NCBI GenBank assembly: GCA_023404095.1
Contig: JAEYDD010000004.1
Span: forward strand, 4,027-68,026
DNA: 64,000 nt
DNA from: Pseudomonadota bacterium
GTDB taxonomy: Bacteria > Pseudomonadota > Alphaproteobacteria > Rhizobiales > Rhizobiaceae
Direction: 5' to 3'
This document shows, one piece after another, positions 1-7,874 of this stretch. Within the stretch, counting starts at the first letter, position 1; each line of letters opens with the position of its first letter. Made by a program: the position numbers and the translations under genes. The notes below the pieces were generated by a model. That model had not been told where the DNA came from. It ran no database searches and saw only the letters and a list, made by a program, of their open reading frames with translations.

Positions 1-171
1 GATAACGAAGTGGTGGTCTTTTCCTGGGTCACCTACGAATCGCGCGAGATCCGCGACGCAGTGGTCGGCAAGGTGATGGACGATCCGCGCCTGCGCGAGG
101 AGGAGTGGAAAAGCATCTTCGACGGCAAGCGCATGATCTATGGCGGGTTTCAGAGCTTTCTGGAACTATGA
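1..171 (+). CDS. DUF1428 family protein, C-terminal part (5' end outside window)
   Basis: Reading from base 1 gives an open frame of 56 codons ending in TGA at 169-171. It contains VVVFSWVTYESREIRDAV and ends FDGKRMIYGGFQSFLEL. The pattern V-F-S-W ... K-V-M-D-D-P-R ... F-D-G-K-R-M-I-Y-G-G-F is characteristic of the DUF1428 (YbaA-like) family of small cytosolic proteins of unknown function. The N-terminal half lies upstream of the window. The next gene starts about 60 bases downstream on the same strand. Confidence 0.8.
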   Translation, partial: DNEVVVFSWVTYESREIRDAVVGKVMDDPRLREEEWKSIFDGKRMIYGGFQSFLEL

Positions 172-233
172 CGCTGACGGGCGCGGGGCGGCCCAGGCGC
201 CGCCCGCAGACAATAGACCGACAAGGAGGCAGG

Positions 234-656
234 GTGCCGCAAACAAGGATTTCCGTTCAGACCCGCGGACAGGGGCTGTATGAATTTACCGCCGAGGCGG
301 ACGCCTTTGTGCGCCGGAACCGGAGGGACGAAGGGCTGCTGACGGTGTTTGTCCGGCACACCTCGTGTTCGCTGCTGATCCAGGAGAACGCGGATCCGGA
401 CGTGCGCCGCGACCTGGACAGCTTCTTTCGCCGTCTCGTGCCGCCGTCCGACGATCCGTCCATGCGCTGGATCGTCCATACCATGGAAGGGCCGGATGAC
501 ATGCCGGCGCATGTCAAGGCCGCGCTCAACCAGGTCTCGATCAGCATTCCGGTAAGCGAGGGCAGGCTTGTGCTCGGCACCTGGCAGGGGCTCTATCTTT
601 TCGAGCACCGGGACCGGCCGCACCTGCGCGAGATCGTGCTGCATCTTGGCGGCTGA
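234..656 (+). CDS. YjbQ family protein (secondary thiamine-phosphate synthase enzyme family)
   Basis: This 140-residue protein has the YjbQ/UPF0047 signature: VFVRHTSCSLLIQENADPDVRRDL, then WIVHTMEGPDDMPAHVKAAL, then LVLGTWQGLYLFEHRDRP. The conserved H-T-S-x-x-L-x-I-x-E-N-x-D-P, H-x-x-E-x-x-D-D-M-P-A-H and G-T-W-Q-x-x-Y-x-x-E-H-R are all present. Family members form small cytosolic barrels with weak thiamine-phosphate synthase activity reported; the physiological role is unsettled. I chose the GTG at 234 because a strong AAGGAGG lies at 222-228 and family proteins are about 135-140 residues long. An in-frame upstream ATG at 105 would overlap the preceding gene and give an unusual extension. 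Confidence 0.88.
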   Translation: MPQTRISVQTRGQGLYEFTAEADAFVRRNRRDEGLLTVFVRHTSCSLLIQENADPDVRRDLDSFFRRLVPPSDDPSMRWIVHTMEGPDDMPAHVKAALNQVSISIPVSEGRLVLGTWQGLYLFEHRDRPHLREIVLHLGG

Positions 657-758
657 CCCCGCCGTCGAAGGGGAACCGGCCGGGTGCTGACCGCGTTCTG
701 GCAGGCAGGTCGGAGCAGGTCCATCAATGGACAGCCGTCGAAAAGGGAGGACTGCATC

Positions 759-1136
759 ATGGCGAATGCGAACGCCGTTGCCCGGGAACTCGTCGCGGCG
801 CTGAACGCGCGCGACTATGCCGCAATCGCAGCACTTGCAGATGAGGATGTGGCGATCTCCGGGTTCGGGGAGGGTGGCGACATGGGGCGCGATGCGCTGC
901 GCGAGCGGCTCGCCCGGCATTTCTCCAGCTTCGACGAGAGCTATGGCGATGCCGTGGTGATGGTGGCGGACGGCGGCTCGCCGGTGGCAATCCGGGTAAC
1001 GGCGCGCGGTAGCGTTCCCTCCGGAAAGTCCTATTCGGTCGAAAAGGTCCTGCTTCTGGAACTGGACGGCGACAGGATCGCGCGCATGGCGCTCATGGTG
1101 GACGAGGGCGAGCGCATGCGGCAGATGGCAGGGTGA
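759..1136 (+). CDS. SnoaL/NTF2-like small protein
   Basis: The 125-residue product begins MANANAVARELVAALNARDY, a helix typical of NTF2-like folds (an aspartate-tyrosine pair followed by small helices). It continues with an alternating beta pattern (AVVMVADGGSPVAIRVTARG ... SVEKVLLLELDGDRIARM). This matches the nuclear transport factor 2 / SnoaL-like superfamily, which covers polyketide cyclases, isomerases and many proteins of unknown role, so no reaction can be assigned. The ATG at 759 follows GGGAGGA at a good distance. The next gene on the same strand starts about 450 bases away, so it is probably transcribed alone. Confidence 0.7.
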   Translation: MANANAVARELVAALNARDYAAIAALADEDVAISGFGEGGDMGRDALRERLARHFSSFDESYGDAVVMVADGGSPVAIRVTARGSVPSGKSYSVEKVLLLELDGDRIARMALMVDEGERMRQMAG

Positions 1137-1589
1137 GCGACCCGGCGACGAGATTTCGGCAGAACCGTCGCGCCGAGGCGGGCGCGACCCCTTGCGCCCG
1201 AAACTGATCCAGACGCTGGGAGGGTCACCGGCGCGGTCGGACGGTTAACCGTGTCGTCGCGCCGTCGAAGCACGTCGAGGCCGGCATCCCTTTGCCCGGG
1301 GGAGGCGACTCCCCCCCGCAATCCCTCCAGAGTTTGCGGCAGAGGCGGCCTCAGAGGGTCTGTCGAAAGGCAGTGCCGTTCGAAAAGCCGCCCCATTTCG
1401 CTGCGACGGCTGTGAAACAGGGCTGCGTCTGCGGCGTCGGAGTTCCGCTTCGGTGCCCCGTTTTTCGGCTGAACGATGGCTGAACGAGCGGTTCCGGAGG
1501 CGTTCAGCCGCGCCCTTCTAATGTGTCTCCATTGAAACCCGCAGCGACCGGCCGAACCACTCGGTCGTCTGCACTCGACGGAGACACCG
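1137..1589. other. Intergenic region without recognisable gene
   Basis: About 450 GC-rich bases between the NTF2-like gene and the small exported protein. Frames on both strands have no family resemblance or convincing ribosome binding site. It probably carries the promoter of the gene starting at 1590. Confidence 0.5.
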
Positions 1590-1943
1590 ATGTCCGACTT
1601 TTTCAAGAAATCCATTGCCGCCGTTGCGCTGACGATTGCAGGGCTGACATCGCTCGCCCCCGCCGCCTCCGCTTCCGGCCTCGAGGCCCGCATCGAGACC
1701 GTCGGCTATCGCGACGGCTACTACGGGCGCGCGCCGGAGCGTCACCATCGGTTTGACGATCGGCGCGGCCGCGGCCGCTGCGCGCCCTGGCTGGCGGTGG
1801 AGAAGGCGCGCGACTACGGTGTGCGCGGGCCGCGCATCGCCGACGTCAGCCACCGCCGCGTCGTCGTCGAGGGCTGGCGCCACCACCGCTATACGCGGAT
1901 CGCCTTCGCCAACGTCGCACGCTGCCCGACGCTGTGGCGTTGA
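1590..1943 (+). CDS. Small exported hypothetical protein
   Basis: This 117-residue protein starts MSDFFKKSIAAVALTIAGL, a clear Sec signal peptide (n-region KK, hydrophobic h-region, cleavage near PAASA-SG about residue 30). The mature part is rich in Arg, His and Tyr (GYRDGYYGRAPERHHRFDDR) and has two Cys residues (in RGRCAPW and ARCPTLW) that could form a disulfide in the periplasm. Similar short RH-rich exported proteins are common in rhizobia and have no known function. A stem-loop lies 38 bases after the stop codon. Confidence 0.75.
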   Translation: MSDFFKKSIAAVALTIAGLTSLAPAASASGLEARIETVGYRDGYYGRAPERHHRFDDRRGRGRCAPWLAVEKARDYGVRGPRIADVSHRRVVVEGWRHHRYTRIAFANVARCPTLWR

Positions 1944-2511
1944 CGCGTCCACCGCGTCCACGCACCCAAGCCCTGGGTGACGCCGGCGCGCCTTCGCGCC
2001 GGCTTGCAGGATGCTCCGGCATCCTCGTGTCGATCCGAGATGTCGGCAACCCCTGACCCCGCACGCCCGCTGCGGGTCTGGCAGCCTCGCCCGCTGCCCT
2101 GGCTCCCGCGGCGACCACGACCTGGAACCGCCACGCCTTGGTCGCGGCGGGCACCCATGACGGGCAGGCGATTCGCATGCCCGCGGTCCTTGTCGCCATG
2201 CAGCCCAAGCCCGAACGCAAGGCGGAAACGACCCGTTCAAAGCGGCCTGTAGGCTGCGAGGGTTGCCATCACAGGCATCGTGAAAAGCGCGCCATACCTG
2301 CGAACGCGCTGCGCAGCCACGGCCGCACCTGCGCATCACTGCCTGTTTGACCAGACGGATACTCGCCCTTCGGTCAGGCCCTGGTCCCGACAATCGACGA
2401 TTGCGGGAAAGAGGCCTGCCGCTTGATCCAAGCGGCCTCGTGAGCCGGCCTTCCGAGGCACTCCGCCTTCGAAAGGCCGGTTTATCCGTGTCGCGGCGGC
2501 TTCGGTCTGGC
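1944..2511. other. Non-coding stretch with hairpins between convergent genes
   Basis: This 570-base gap separates the plus-strand exported protein from the minus-strand SIMPL gene. It contains three inverted repeats: 1982-2003 (listed separately), GCCGCTTG/CAAGCGGC with a 3-base loop at 2418-2436, and CCGGCCTT/AAGGCCGG at 2445-2452 and 2473-2480. The last two lie just beyond the stop of the minus-strand gene and may help end its transcript. I see no credible gene here. Confidence 0.5.
1982..2003 (+). terminator. GC-rich stem-loop downstream of the 1590-1943 gene
   Basis: Perfect 9-bp inverted repeat GCCGGCGCG / CGCGCCGGC with a CCTT loop, placed 38 bases after the stop. There is no clear T-run after it, so it is either a weak intrinsic terminator or an mRNA 3'-end stabiliser. 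Confidence 0.5.
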
Positions 2512-3258
2512 TCAGTTCGTCAGAGCGAAGGTCATGTTGACGGTGACGGAGTAGCTGCTTTCACCCGTGGCGACCGGCACGGCCTCGGCGGCGAAATCCT
2601 TCGCCATCGCCGCGCGCATCATCGGAACGGGCTGAGGGCGATAGGACGTCTCGGAGATTTCGAGGACCTTGCCGAGGCCGATGCCGGCAGCCGCCGTCAG
2701 TTCCTTTGCCCGCGCGATCGCATCGGCAACCGCACTCTTGCGCGCCGCGCTGATGGCTTCGTCCGGCTTGTCGTTGGTGAAGGTGATGCCGCCGGTCTGA
2801 TTGATGCCGAGCGTCACGGTCTGGTCCAGGATCACGCCGAGCCGGGACAGGTCGCGGACGCGCACCGACAGCATGTTGGAAACCTGGAAGCCGACGAGGA
2901 CGGGGGGCTTGGTCTCGCCGTTGTCGCCCTGCGGGAACTGGTACTGCGGGCTGATGCTGAAGCCCGAGGTCTGCAGGTCGCGCTCTGCGATGCCGGCGTC
3001 CTTCAGGGCCTTCATCACCTCGGCCATTGCGGCATTGTTGGCGTCGAGCGCCTCACGCGCCGTCTTGCCGTCCTTGACGACGCCAAGGTCGACAAGCGCC
3101 ATGTCGGGCGCAATGTTGGACCGGCCCTCGCCGGTGACGGTGATGACGGCCTCGCGCTGCCGTGCTTCCTGTGCGTAGGCGGGTGCAAAATGGCCCACGG
3201 CCAGGGTGGTGGCGATCACGCCGCTCATGACGGCGCGCGACAGTCTCGGTCGAAACAT
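2512..3258 (-). CDS. SIMPL domain (DUF541) periplasmic protein
   Basis: The 248-residue protein has a signal peptide (about residues 1-29, SGVIATTLAVGHFAPAYAQ) followed by a full SIMPL/DUF541 domain. The opening strand AVITVTGEGRSNIAPDMALVDLGVV, the central QTSGFSISPQYQ and ANNAAMAEVMKALKDAGI segments, and AISAARKSAVADAIARAKELTAAAGIGLGKVLEISE near the C-terminus are all family hallmarks. SIMPL proteins (BP26/OMP28, YggE) are periplasmic; YggE is linked to oxidative-stress protection and BP26 forms channel-like oligomers. The length fits the family. It is monocistronic on the minus strand, with its promoter between 3258 and the tRNA gene at 3402. Confidence 0.9.
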   Translation of the reverse strand: MFRPRLSRAVMSGVIATTLAVGHFAPAYAQEARQREAVITVTGEGRSNIAPDMALVDLGVVKDGKTAREALDANNAAMAEVMKALKDAGIAERDLQTSGFSISPQYQFPQGDNGETKPPVLVGFQVSNMLSVRVRDLSRLGVILDQTVTLGINQTGGITFTNDKPDEAISAARKSAVADAIARAKELTAAAGIGLGKVLEISETSYRPQPVPMMRAAMAKDFAAEAVPVATGESSYSVTVNMTFALTN

Positions 3259-3401
3259 TCAATATCTCCGCTTGGTTGTCCCTCACGTCGTTTATTCCCG
3301 CGACATTGTGTAAGCATTGCGGCGATGCTTGTCGGCCGGAAAGAATTCGTCTAGACGGAACCTCCGGGGACGCCATTGACCCCGCATGCCTCCACCGGCA
3401 T

Positions 3402-3477
3402 GGGCCTGTAGCTCAATGGTTAGAGCCGGCGGCTCATAACCGCTTGGTTGGGGGTTCGAGTCCCTCCGGGCCCACCA
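3402..3477 (+). tRNA. tRNA-Ile2(CAT) (lysidine-modified Ile), integration target of the island
   Basis: 76 bases fold as a complete tRNA with encoded CCA. The acceptor stem GGGCCTG pairs with CGGGCCC (one G-T pair), the D-arm region is AGCTCAATGGTTAGAGC, the anticodon loop is CTCATAA with anticodon CAT, and the T-arm contains GGTTCGAGTCC. The body, especially GGTTAGAGC...CTCATAA...CGCTTGGT, is closer to the minor isoleucine tRNA (ileX type, C34 modified to lysidine by TilS) than to initiator or elongator Met tRNA. A tRNA scan alone would report Met. The last 17 bases are repeated at 25482-25498. Confidence 0.9.
3461..3477 (+). repeat. attL core (17-bp direct repeat, in tRNA 3' end)
   Basis: TCCCTCCGGGCCCACCA, covering part of the T-arm, the 3' acceptor strand and the CCA of the tRNA. 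It is identical to 25482-25498. The bases on either side differ, so the repeat is exactly 17 bp. Confidence 0.85.
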
Positions 3478-3585
3478 ATCGCCACAAGCCGTTGATTTTA
3501 AACGATTATTTTCAAGGCGCTTTCCATCGTACACGGCGAAATACACCGCCACGTACACATTTCGAGCCAGATCGAGAGGCTTGAA

Positions 3586-5319
3586 GTGTATCTATGGAAA
3601 CGAGAGAACGGATTCACTTATCAGCAAAGGATTCCCGTTAGCGTCGAACCGCAATTTGGGAAATCGCCGATCCGTGTGAGTTTGGGGCCTCTTTCTGCCG
3701 CTGCGGCACGGAAACGGGCGATTATTTTATCGGGTGCGGCCATGAGATTAATGGACGATCCAACGATGACAAGAGAAACCCTCGTTCACAGCCTGCGTGC
3801 TCTAAATTCCGAGTTGCAAAGCCTGAAACGCAAAAGCTTCCCTCTGGGCGCTCTTGCCGTGAAAGCACACCAGGAAGCGGACGAGCTTGAAGCTGAGGGG
3901 GCTGAAACCTACGCTCGAACGCTCAGAGAAAAAGCCCAGCGGCTGTCTGACGAAAAAGTGGGGATCGCCGGATTTCGGGAAAGGCTCGAATCCATCGCGG
4001 ATGCCCTTTCCAAGGATTCGATTGCCTGGGAGGCGGAGCGAGAAACCTTTCAATCCGTGGTGCGCACCCTTGGATCGCTCGAAAGGGAGCAGAACACAGT
4101 CGTTGTTGAGCCGACGCAAACGACTGCGGTGACGATGACTAGAAAACCGCCCTCGGGCCCTGTCGCGAAACCAATAGAAAGCGTTTCCAATGGCATTGGA
4201 CAGGTCACGGACCCTCGTGCATTCACTCTTGAAACGAGGTTCAGCGTAGCCGGTCGCGTTATTCTTGATATGCGCCGCGAGGCTCTTGATGTTGGGAACT
4301 CCGACAGGACAAGATACGAGGAGCGTCTTGAGGCAACTTTTGCGGCGTTTCTGGAAGTGATTGGCGACCATCCGCTCCGGTATTATTTACCTCTCCATTT
4401 GCAGGATTTTGCGACTTTCATGGGCAAAGTTCCGACCAACCGGAGCAAGCACCCTACATTTAAGGGCCTGAGCCTTAAGCAAGTAGTTGAGAAAAACAAC
4501 AAGCTTCCGGAGGAGAAACGCGTAAAGCGTCTTTCCGAAACGACGGTTAAAGAACACGTAGGCCAAATTAAGTTGATCTGGGAAAAAGCGACCGCTGGCG
4601 TGGACGGGGCCCGCGACATGCGCTCTTTCAATGTGACCATGCCAGCGGCGGCTAGTGCCGCTATTGATCGCGAGGGGTTGCCGACCTCCTCACTAAATAC
4701 GTGGTTTACCGACTGCATTAGGCCGGAGGTCATGAAGAAGCCTCACAAAGCGTGGCTCCCCCTGGTCGCTTATTTAACAGGAATGCGGCTTTCGGAACTT
4801 GTCTACTTGCAATCGTCCGATATCGTAACAATTGCAGGGAATGAGGTTTTTGATCTTCGATTGCCATTGACCATCAATGGCAAACCAATCGCCAGACCTT
4901 TGAAGACGAAGACGTCAAGAAGAATTGTAGCAATACATCCATTGCTTCGTGAATGCGGGTTCATCGACTTTGCAAAAGGACAGCGTGGACGTGGTGGCTT
5001 CATCTTTCCGCACTACCACGCAGCTAAAGACCCTGCCGACGCTGCCCAGAAACAAATGGGCAACTGGATGATCGCGCTCGGCATACATGTTCCGCAAAGA
5101 CAGGTTTTTCACTCGCTACGACACAACGCTAAATCCTGGATTCGCATCCATGCGGGCAAGTTCCTTTGTGATAAACAATGTGGTCATGCGATGAAATCAG
5201 TGGCGGACGACTATGGCTTCGAGTCGCTGGAACCGGAGGAAGTTGAGAAGATCATGTCGATCCCCGCGCCAAGGGACATCGATTTCAGTCCACTAATCAG
5301 GTGGCATCAAGCTCAATAA
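3586..5319 (+). CDS. Tyrosine site-specific integrase of the island
   Basis: This 577-residue phage-type integrase has the catalytic tyrosine-recombinase residues in order: Arg about 401 in TGMRLSEL, the H-x-x-R box HSLRH at 509-513, His about 534 in CGHAM and the nucleophile Tyr about 543 in DDYGF. The region about 220-390 fits a core-binding SAM-like domain. The long N-terminal part (1-220) contains coiled-coil-prone charged helices and begins YLWKRENGFTYQQRIPV, like the DUF6538-type N-terminus of many alphaproteobacterial tRNA integrases. It lies 109 bases from attL and points into the element, the usual position for a tRNA-targeting integrase. The GTG start follows GAGAGG. It is expected to catalyse integration at the tRNA-Ile2 gene and, probably with an unidentified excisionase, excision. 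Confidence 0.92.
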   Translation: MYLWKRENGFTYQQRIPVSVEPQFGKSPIRVSLGPLSAAAARKRAIILSGAAMRLMDDPTMTRETLVHSLRALNSELQSLKRKSFPLGALAVKAHQEADELEAEGAETYARTLREKAQRLSDEKVGIAGFRERLESIADALSKDSIAWEAERETFQSVVRTLGSLEREQNTVVVEPTQTTAVTMTRKPPSGPVAKPIESVSNGIGQVTDPRAFTLETRFSVAGRVILDMRREALDVGNSDRTRYEERLEATFAAFLEVIGDHPLRYYLPLHLQDFATFMGKVPTNRSKHPTFKGLSLKQVVEKNNKLPEEKRVKRLSETTVKEHVGQIKLIWEKATAGVDGARDMRSFNVTMPAAASAAIDREGLPTSSLNTWFTDCIRPEVMKKPHKAWLPLVAYLTGMRLSELVYLQSSDIVTIAGNEVFDLRLPLTINGKPIARPLKTKTSRRIVAIHPLLRECGFIDFAKGQRGRGGFIFPHYHAAKDPADAAQKQMGNWMIALGIHVPQRQVFHSLRHNAKSWIRIHAGKFLCDKQCGHAMKSVADDYGFESLEPEEVEKIMSIPAPRDIDFSPLIRWHQAQ

Positions 5320-5374
5320 CGATCTTAATCAGGGTTGGGTGTTCGCCGCCAACGGTGGTTGGCGGAGCGTGCCC

Positions 5375-5611
5375 CTATGCGCCGAACCGGTCGAAAGCTC
5401 TCAACCCGTCTTTTTGGATTTCACGTTTCAATTCCTGTGCCGCGCCGGGCAATCTGCTGCGGCGCACGAGGCGCTTTTCCGCGCTTCCATGGGGCTGGAC
5501 GTAGATCGATGCGATATAGCAGATCAGACCGCCTTTAACGTGCTCGTGGTGGACCTCTTCGATGATGATGTTAACCGTCAGCCCCCGGATTTTCGTGGTC
5601 CTATGGTGCAT
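5375..5611 (-). CDS. Hypothetical protein, 78 aa
   Basis: A short minus-strand frame runs opposite to the integrase and converges with it (56 bases between stops). The start MHHRTTKIRGLTVNIIIEEV follows GCGAGGA at suitable spacing, and the protein has a plausible beta-rich first half and a basic second half. I recognise no family and no helix-turn-helix. Its position next to the integrase would suit an excision factor, but nothing in the sequence shows this. It may also be a chance frame. Confidence 0.35.
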   Translation of the reverse strand: MHHRTTKIRGLTVNIIIEEVHHEHVKGGLICYIASIYVQPHGSAEKRLVRRSRLPGAAQELKREIQKDGLRAFDRFGA

Positions 5612-6386
5612 TGGAATCCTCGCTTTCTGATTGAATTTATTGAGTAATTTATAGCAGAAAACGGGTTTCCTGAGAATCCTCCGGGCGGATTTGATGTCGG
5701 CTTTGGGATAGCGTTCGTAAACAGGATCGTTCGGATTTTAATGACTTTTGGAGGGAGCGTTTGCCTTGATCTCGGCGGCAGGCAGGGGTTGGCAGTAGGA
5801 GGGGTGGCATAGGCTCCGGTTCCGCCTTGGCCAGAATGGGCATGGCGGTGCCCGAAGGGCAGAAGAGCCGCCCCTCTTGCTGTCACTGAGCGAAAAGGTT
5901 CCATGTCTATTTTTTCCCGGTCCGCAACGCGGATCGGATCGAGACACGCGGCTCGACCCGAAGGACTAGTAAAAATCGACGTGGAAAGGAGCGAGGCTAC
6001 CGCTGCCGGTTTTTGACGATCTGGCGGTATTTCTCGCTCTGAGATGAGCCATTGTGCAGGGTGGCGAGATTATTTTCACCGGCCCTTGTAGAAATATCAT
6101 TTCCTTCTATGTGGCCTACAGACGCAGAAACATGATTTTCTGTTGAGACCGGTTTTCGTCGTAAAAATGAGAATGAAATTCTATTTCAAAGCAAAATGCA
6201 AAGTGCAAATTGCATTTTGCTTTTCTTGATCGAAAAAAAATTCCTTCCGCGTCTTGCGCTTCTCCAGCAACTGCGCCAAATTTGCTTGCAGGGAAGCCGA
6301 TCAAGCAAATGTTGCTACCCGATAAGAGACGGAGAGGTACACCTCTGCCTCTCTACGGCCCTGCAAGCTTGATCGTCCTTCTCTAT
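5612..6386. other. AT-rich non-coding stretch upstream of the CRISPR-like units
   Basis: About 775 bases with lower GC than either flank and no frame that looks protein-like. It holds the strong palindrome at 6188-6223 (listed separately) and probably the promoters of the small minus-strand gene and of the region downstream. Confidence 0.5.
6188..6223. terminator. Perfect 14-bp AT-rich stem-loop
   Basis: Arms AAAGCAAAATGCAA (6188-6201) and TTGCATTTTGCTTT (6210-6223) are exact complements with an 8-base loop, followed by TCTTGATC and an A-run. It could act as a bidirectional terminator insulating the downstream structured region, or as a binding site for a dimeric protein. Confidence 0.5.
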
Positions 6387-6509
6387 CGCCTCCGTCCAAA
6401 CGAGGCGTGGATTGAAACGCGACTTCACCGCCGGATAGGTGGTTCTGAAAATGATTTGCGACACATTGGTGCCGCCAATCTGTTGACCGCCGAATAGGCG
6501 GCTCTGCCT
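6387..6509 (+). repeat. CRISPR-repeat-like units: one I-C-like and two I-F-like hairpins, no cas genes
   Basis: Unit A (6387-6418, 32 nt) has a CGCCTC/GAGGCG stem with a 9-base loop and ends TGGATTGAAAC. GGCGTGGATTGAAAC is the classic 3' end of type I-C repeats, which are also 32 nt long. Four bases later come unit B (6423-6450) and unit C (6482-6509), each 28 nt and separated by 31 nt. Against the type I-F repeat known from Pseudomonas, B matches at 20 and C at 19 of 28 positions. In both, the T-A pair of the I-F stem is changed to C-G, so the 5-bp stem and the GNATA loop are kept. There is no cas gene and no third I-F copy. Candidate solitary repeat units (RNA anti-CRISPR) or an orphan mini-array. 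Confidence 0.5.
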
Positions 6510-6597
6510 TCACTAGACTGAAGGCTCCTAGTCATCGCTGTCGATGATGACCTCCCTTGCGTTTTGCAAGCTCTCGGAGGGCGCTTAACTGCGCCCT
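6506..6597 (+). ncRNA. Chain of hairpins after the CRISPR-like units (possible 3' end of a structured RNA)
   Basis: Immediately after the second I-F-like unit, and sharing its last four bases, is GCCTTCA/TGAAGGC with a 6-base loop (6506-6525). A TCATCG/CGATGA hairpin follows near 6533-6548, and AGGGCGC/GCGCCCT with loop TTAACT lies at 6578-6597. Together with the upstream units this could be one transcript of about 200 nt ending before the gene at 6636. Transcription is an inference. Confidence 0.3.
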
Positions 6598-6635
6598 TCG
6601 TTCAACGAACCAGCAACATTAAGTTAGGAAACGCA

Positions 6636-6980
6636 ATGAAAGACATCAAGCGCGGCTTCGAGGTCGAAGTGTATCGCAGAGCCTCCCCCTCGCATCGGAC
6701 AGTTCCTCTTCCCCAGCGAAGCAAAAGTTGCTCGCTGCTGTTCGCATCGCGAGAATTCATCGGCCTTCAGATGGGAGAAGACCATATGAAATTTCGGTGC
6801 GATATGTCGGCGGTGATTGTCGATGCACTCAGCAAGGGTTCGGAGCTTTTACATTTTAAAGCGCGAATGAAAGACCTTTGGCCTCTTTTGTCACGTGCCG
6901 AAAAACAGATGTTGGTCAAACACCAGCCGCGTTTCTCGCCGTGGCTTCACGAAGATGCGGAAGCGGCAGACCGCGCATAA
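6636..6980 (+). CDS. Hypothetical protein, 114 aa
   Basis: The frame starts MKDIKRGFEVEVYRRASPSH after TTAGGAAAC. The first half is basic and Ser-rich. The second half (MKFRCDMSAVIVDALSKGSELLHFKARMKDLWPLLSRAEKQML) is predicted helical and looks like real coding sequence. No known domain. It is the first gene after the CRISPR-like hairpins and precedes a run of four small unknown genes, the usual setting of accessory or counter-defence genes in mobile elements, but function cannot be assigned. Confidence 0.5.
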   Translation: MKDIKRGFEVEVYRRASPSHRTVPLPQRSKSCSLLFASREFIGLQMGEDHMKFRCDMSAVIVDALSKGSELLHFKARMKDLWPLLSRAEKQMLVKHQPRFSPWLHEDAEAADRA

Positions 6981-7107
6981 CGCTTGGACGACCTAAGCTC
7001 TACTGACCAGGCCGCAGGCGCGGCCTAACAACCTCCGAAAATTTGACACCTCACAAAGCTTCCGCCTGCGGAAGGCGGCGAAGCTTTGCCAATCGAAAGG
7101 AATGTAG

Positions 7108-7545
7108 ATGAAACAACCAGCAATCACATTGCCACGCCATGGCTTTCGCCTTGATGCCGCCGATGACGGATGCGCAGATTATTTGAAGCAGGTGAATGGA
7201 AAGGCGGAGAAGTACGCCTACCACCTTAGCGACTTGCGCCGCGTGGCGCTGAATCTGGAAAAGGCGCTTGATGGCGCGGGTATTGCGACAAGCAAGCGCT
7301 CGGGGATCACCGCTGTTGCACGTAGCGCCGGGCCTGATCGGTCGCGCAAAACGGCTCGTTGGACGCCGCAGGCTATAGGCACCGTCGCCCATCTTCGGCG
7401 TTATGATGGCGGATGGCGGCTTATGACGGCTGATCGCGTGACCGTGTACGCGGGACAGGCTGAGAAGCACAAGATTGCTATCCAACGTAGCGAGTACGTC
7501 GCCATTCAAGAGCGGGCAGTCTCAAATTTCGAGGTTGCGCCATGA
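7108..7545 (+). CDS. Hypothetical protein, first gene of a four-gene set
   Basis: This 145-residue basic protein begins MKQPAITLPRHGFRLDAADD and follows GAAAGGAATG. It has a helical middle (YLKQVNGKAEKYAYHLSDLRRVALNLEKALDGAG) and a C-terminal beta-rich part (TVAHLRRYDGGWRLMTADRVTVYAGQAEKHKIAI). It matches no family I know. Its last four bases overlap the next start (ATGA), so it is translationally coupled. Upstream, at about 7055-7089, an imperfect hairpin with AAAGCTTC/GAAGCTTT arms may regulate the set. Confidence 0.6.
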   Translation: MKQPAITLPRHGFRLDAADDGCADYLKQVNGKAEKYAYHLSDLRRVALNLEKALDGAGIATSKRSGITAVARSAGPDRSRKTARWTPQAIGTVAHLRRYDGGWRLMTADRVTVYAGQAEKHKIAIQRSEYVAIQERAVSNFEVAP

Positions 7546-7874
7546 CGCTCCACCGGAAAACCCATGACGCCTCTCACATGCTCCGCATGGTACGCGAGAA
7601 AATCGCTGATATCGAAGCTGGCGAATACCGTCTTCGCTACGATGAAATTCCGGGCAGCACCACCATAACCTACACCGTGGGTTTCGCGCTGAACCGCTTC
7701 GAAGAGATGGGAAGCAGTCGCTCCCTGCAGGGCGCGTTTGACACGCTCGACGCGGAACAGATTCGTGTTTGCCAAATCATCCGCAAAGAGCGCGGCCTGC
7801 CGCCTCTCCAGTATCGCCAAAGCCACCATCTCAACGGTTTCGGATACGCGGGGGGTCAAAATGCAGCAAAATGA
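7542..7874 (+). CDS. Hypothetical protein, 110 aa
   Basis: Starts by ATGA overlap with the preceding gene. The 110-residue product (MTLHRKTHDASHMLRMVREK...) is mixed helix and strand with no recognisable motif. The stretch YDEIPGSTTITYTVGFALNRFEEMG looks like a small alpha/beta domain. The end overlaps the start of the next gene in another frame by 14 bases. Probably cotranscribed with its neighbours; function unknown. Confidence 0.55.
   Translation: MTLHRKTHDASHMLRMVREKIADIEAGEYRLRYDEIPGSTTITYTVGFALNRFEEMGSSRSLQGAFDTLDAEQIRVCQIIRKERGLPPLQYRQSHHLNGFGYAGGQNAAK

Noticed and set aside
3402..3477. tRNA-Met with CAT anticodon
   Set aside because: The D- and anticodon-arm sequence agrees better with the lysidine-modified minor tRNA-Ile, although the anticodon alone cannot distinguish them.
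5578..5904. 108-codon minus-strand frame in the left part of the island
   Set aside because: Pro/Ser-rich sequence without structure-like pattern or ribosome binding site.
6387..6509. A regular functional CRISPR array
   Set aside because: Only two I-F-like units and one I-C-like unit, the units differ from each other, no cas genes and no leader. Kept as repeat mimics or an orphan mini-array instead.
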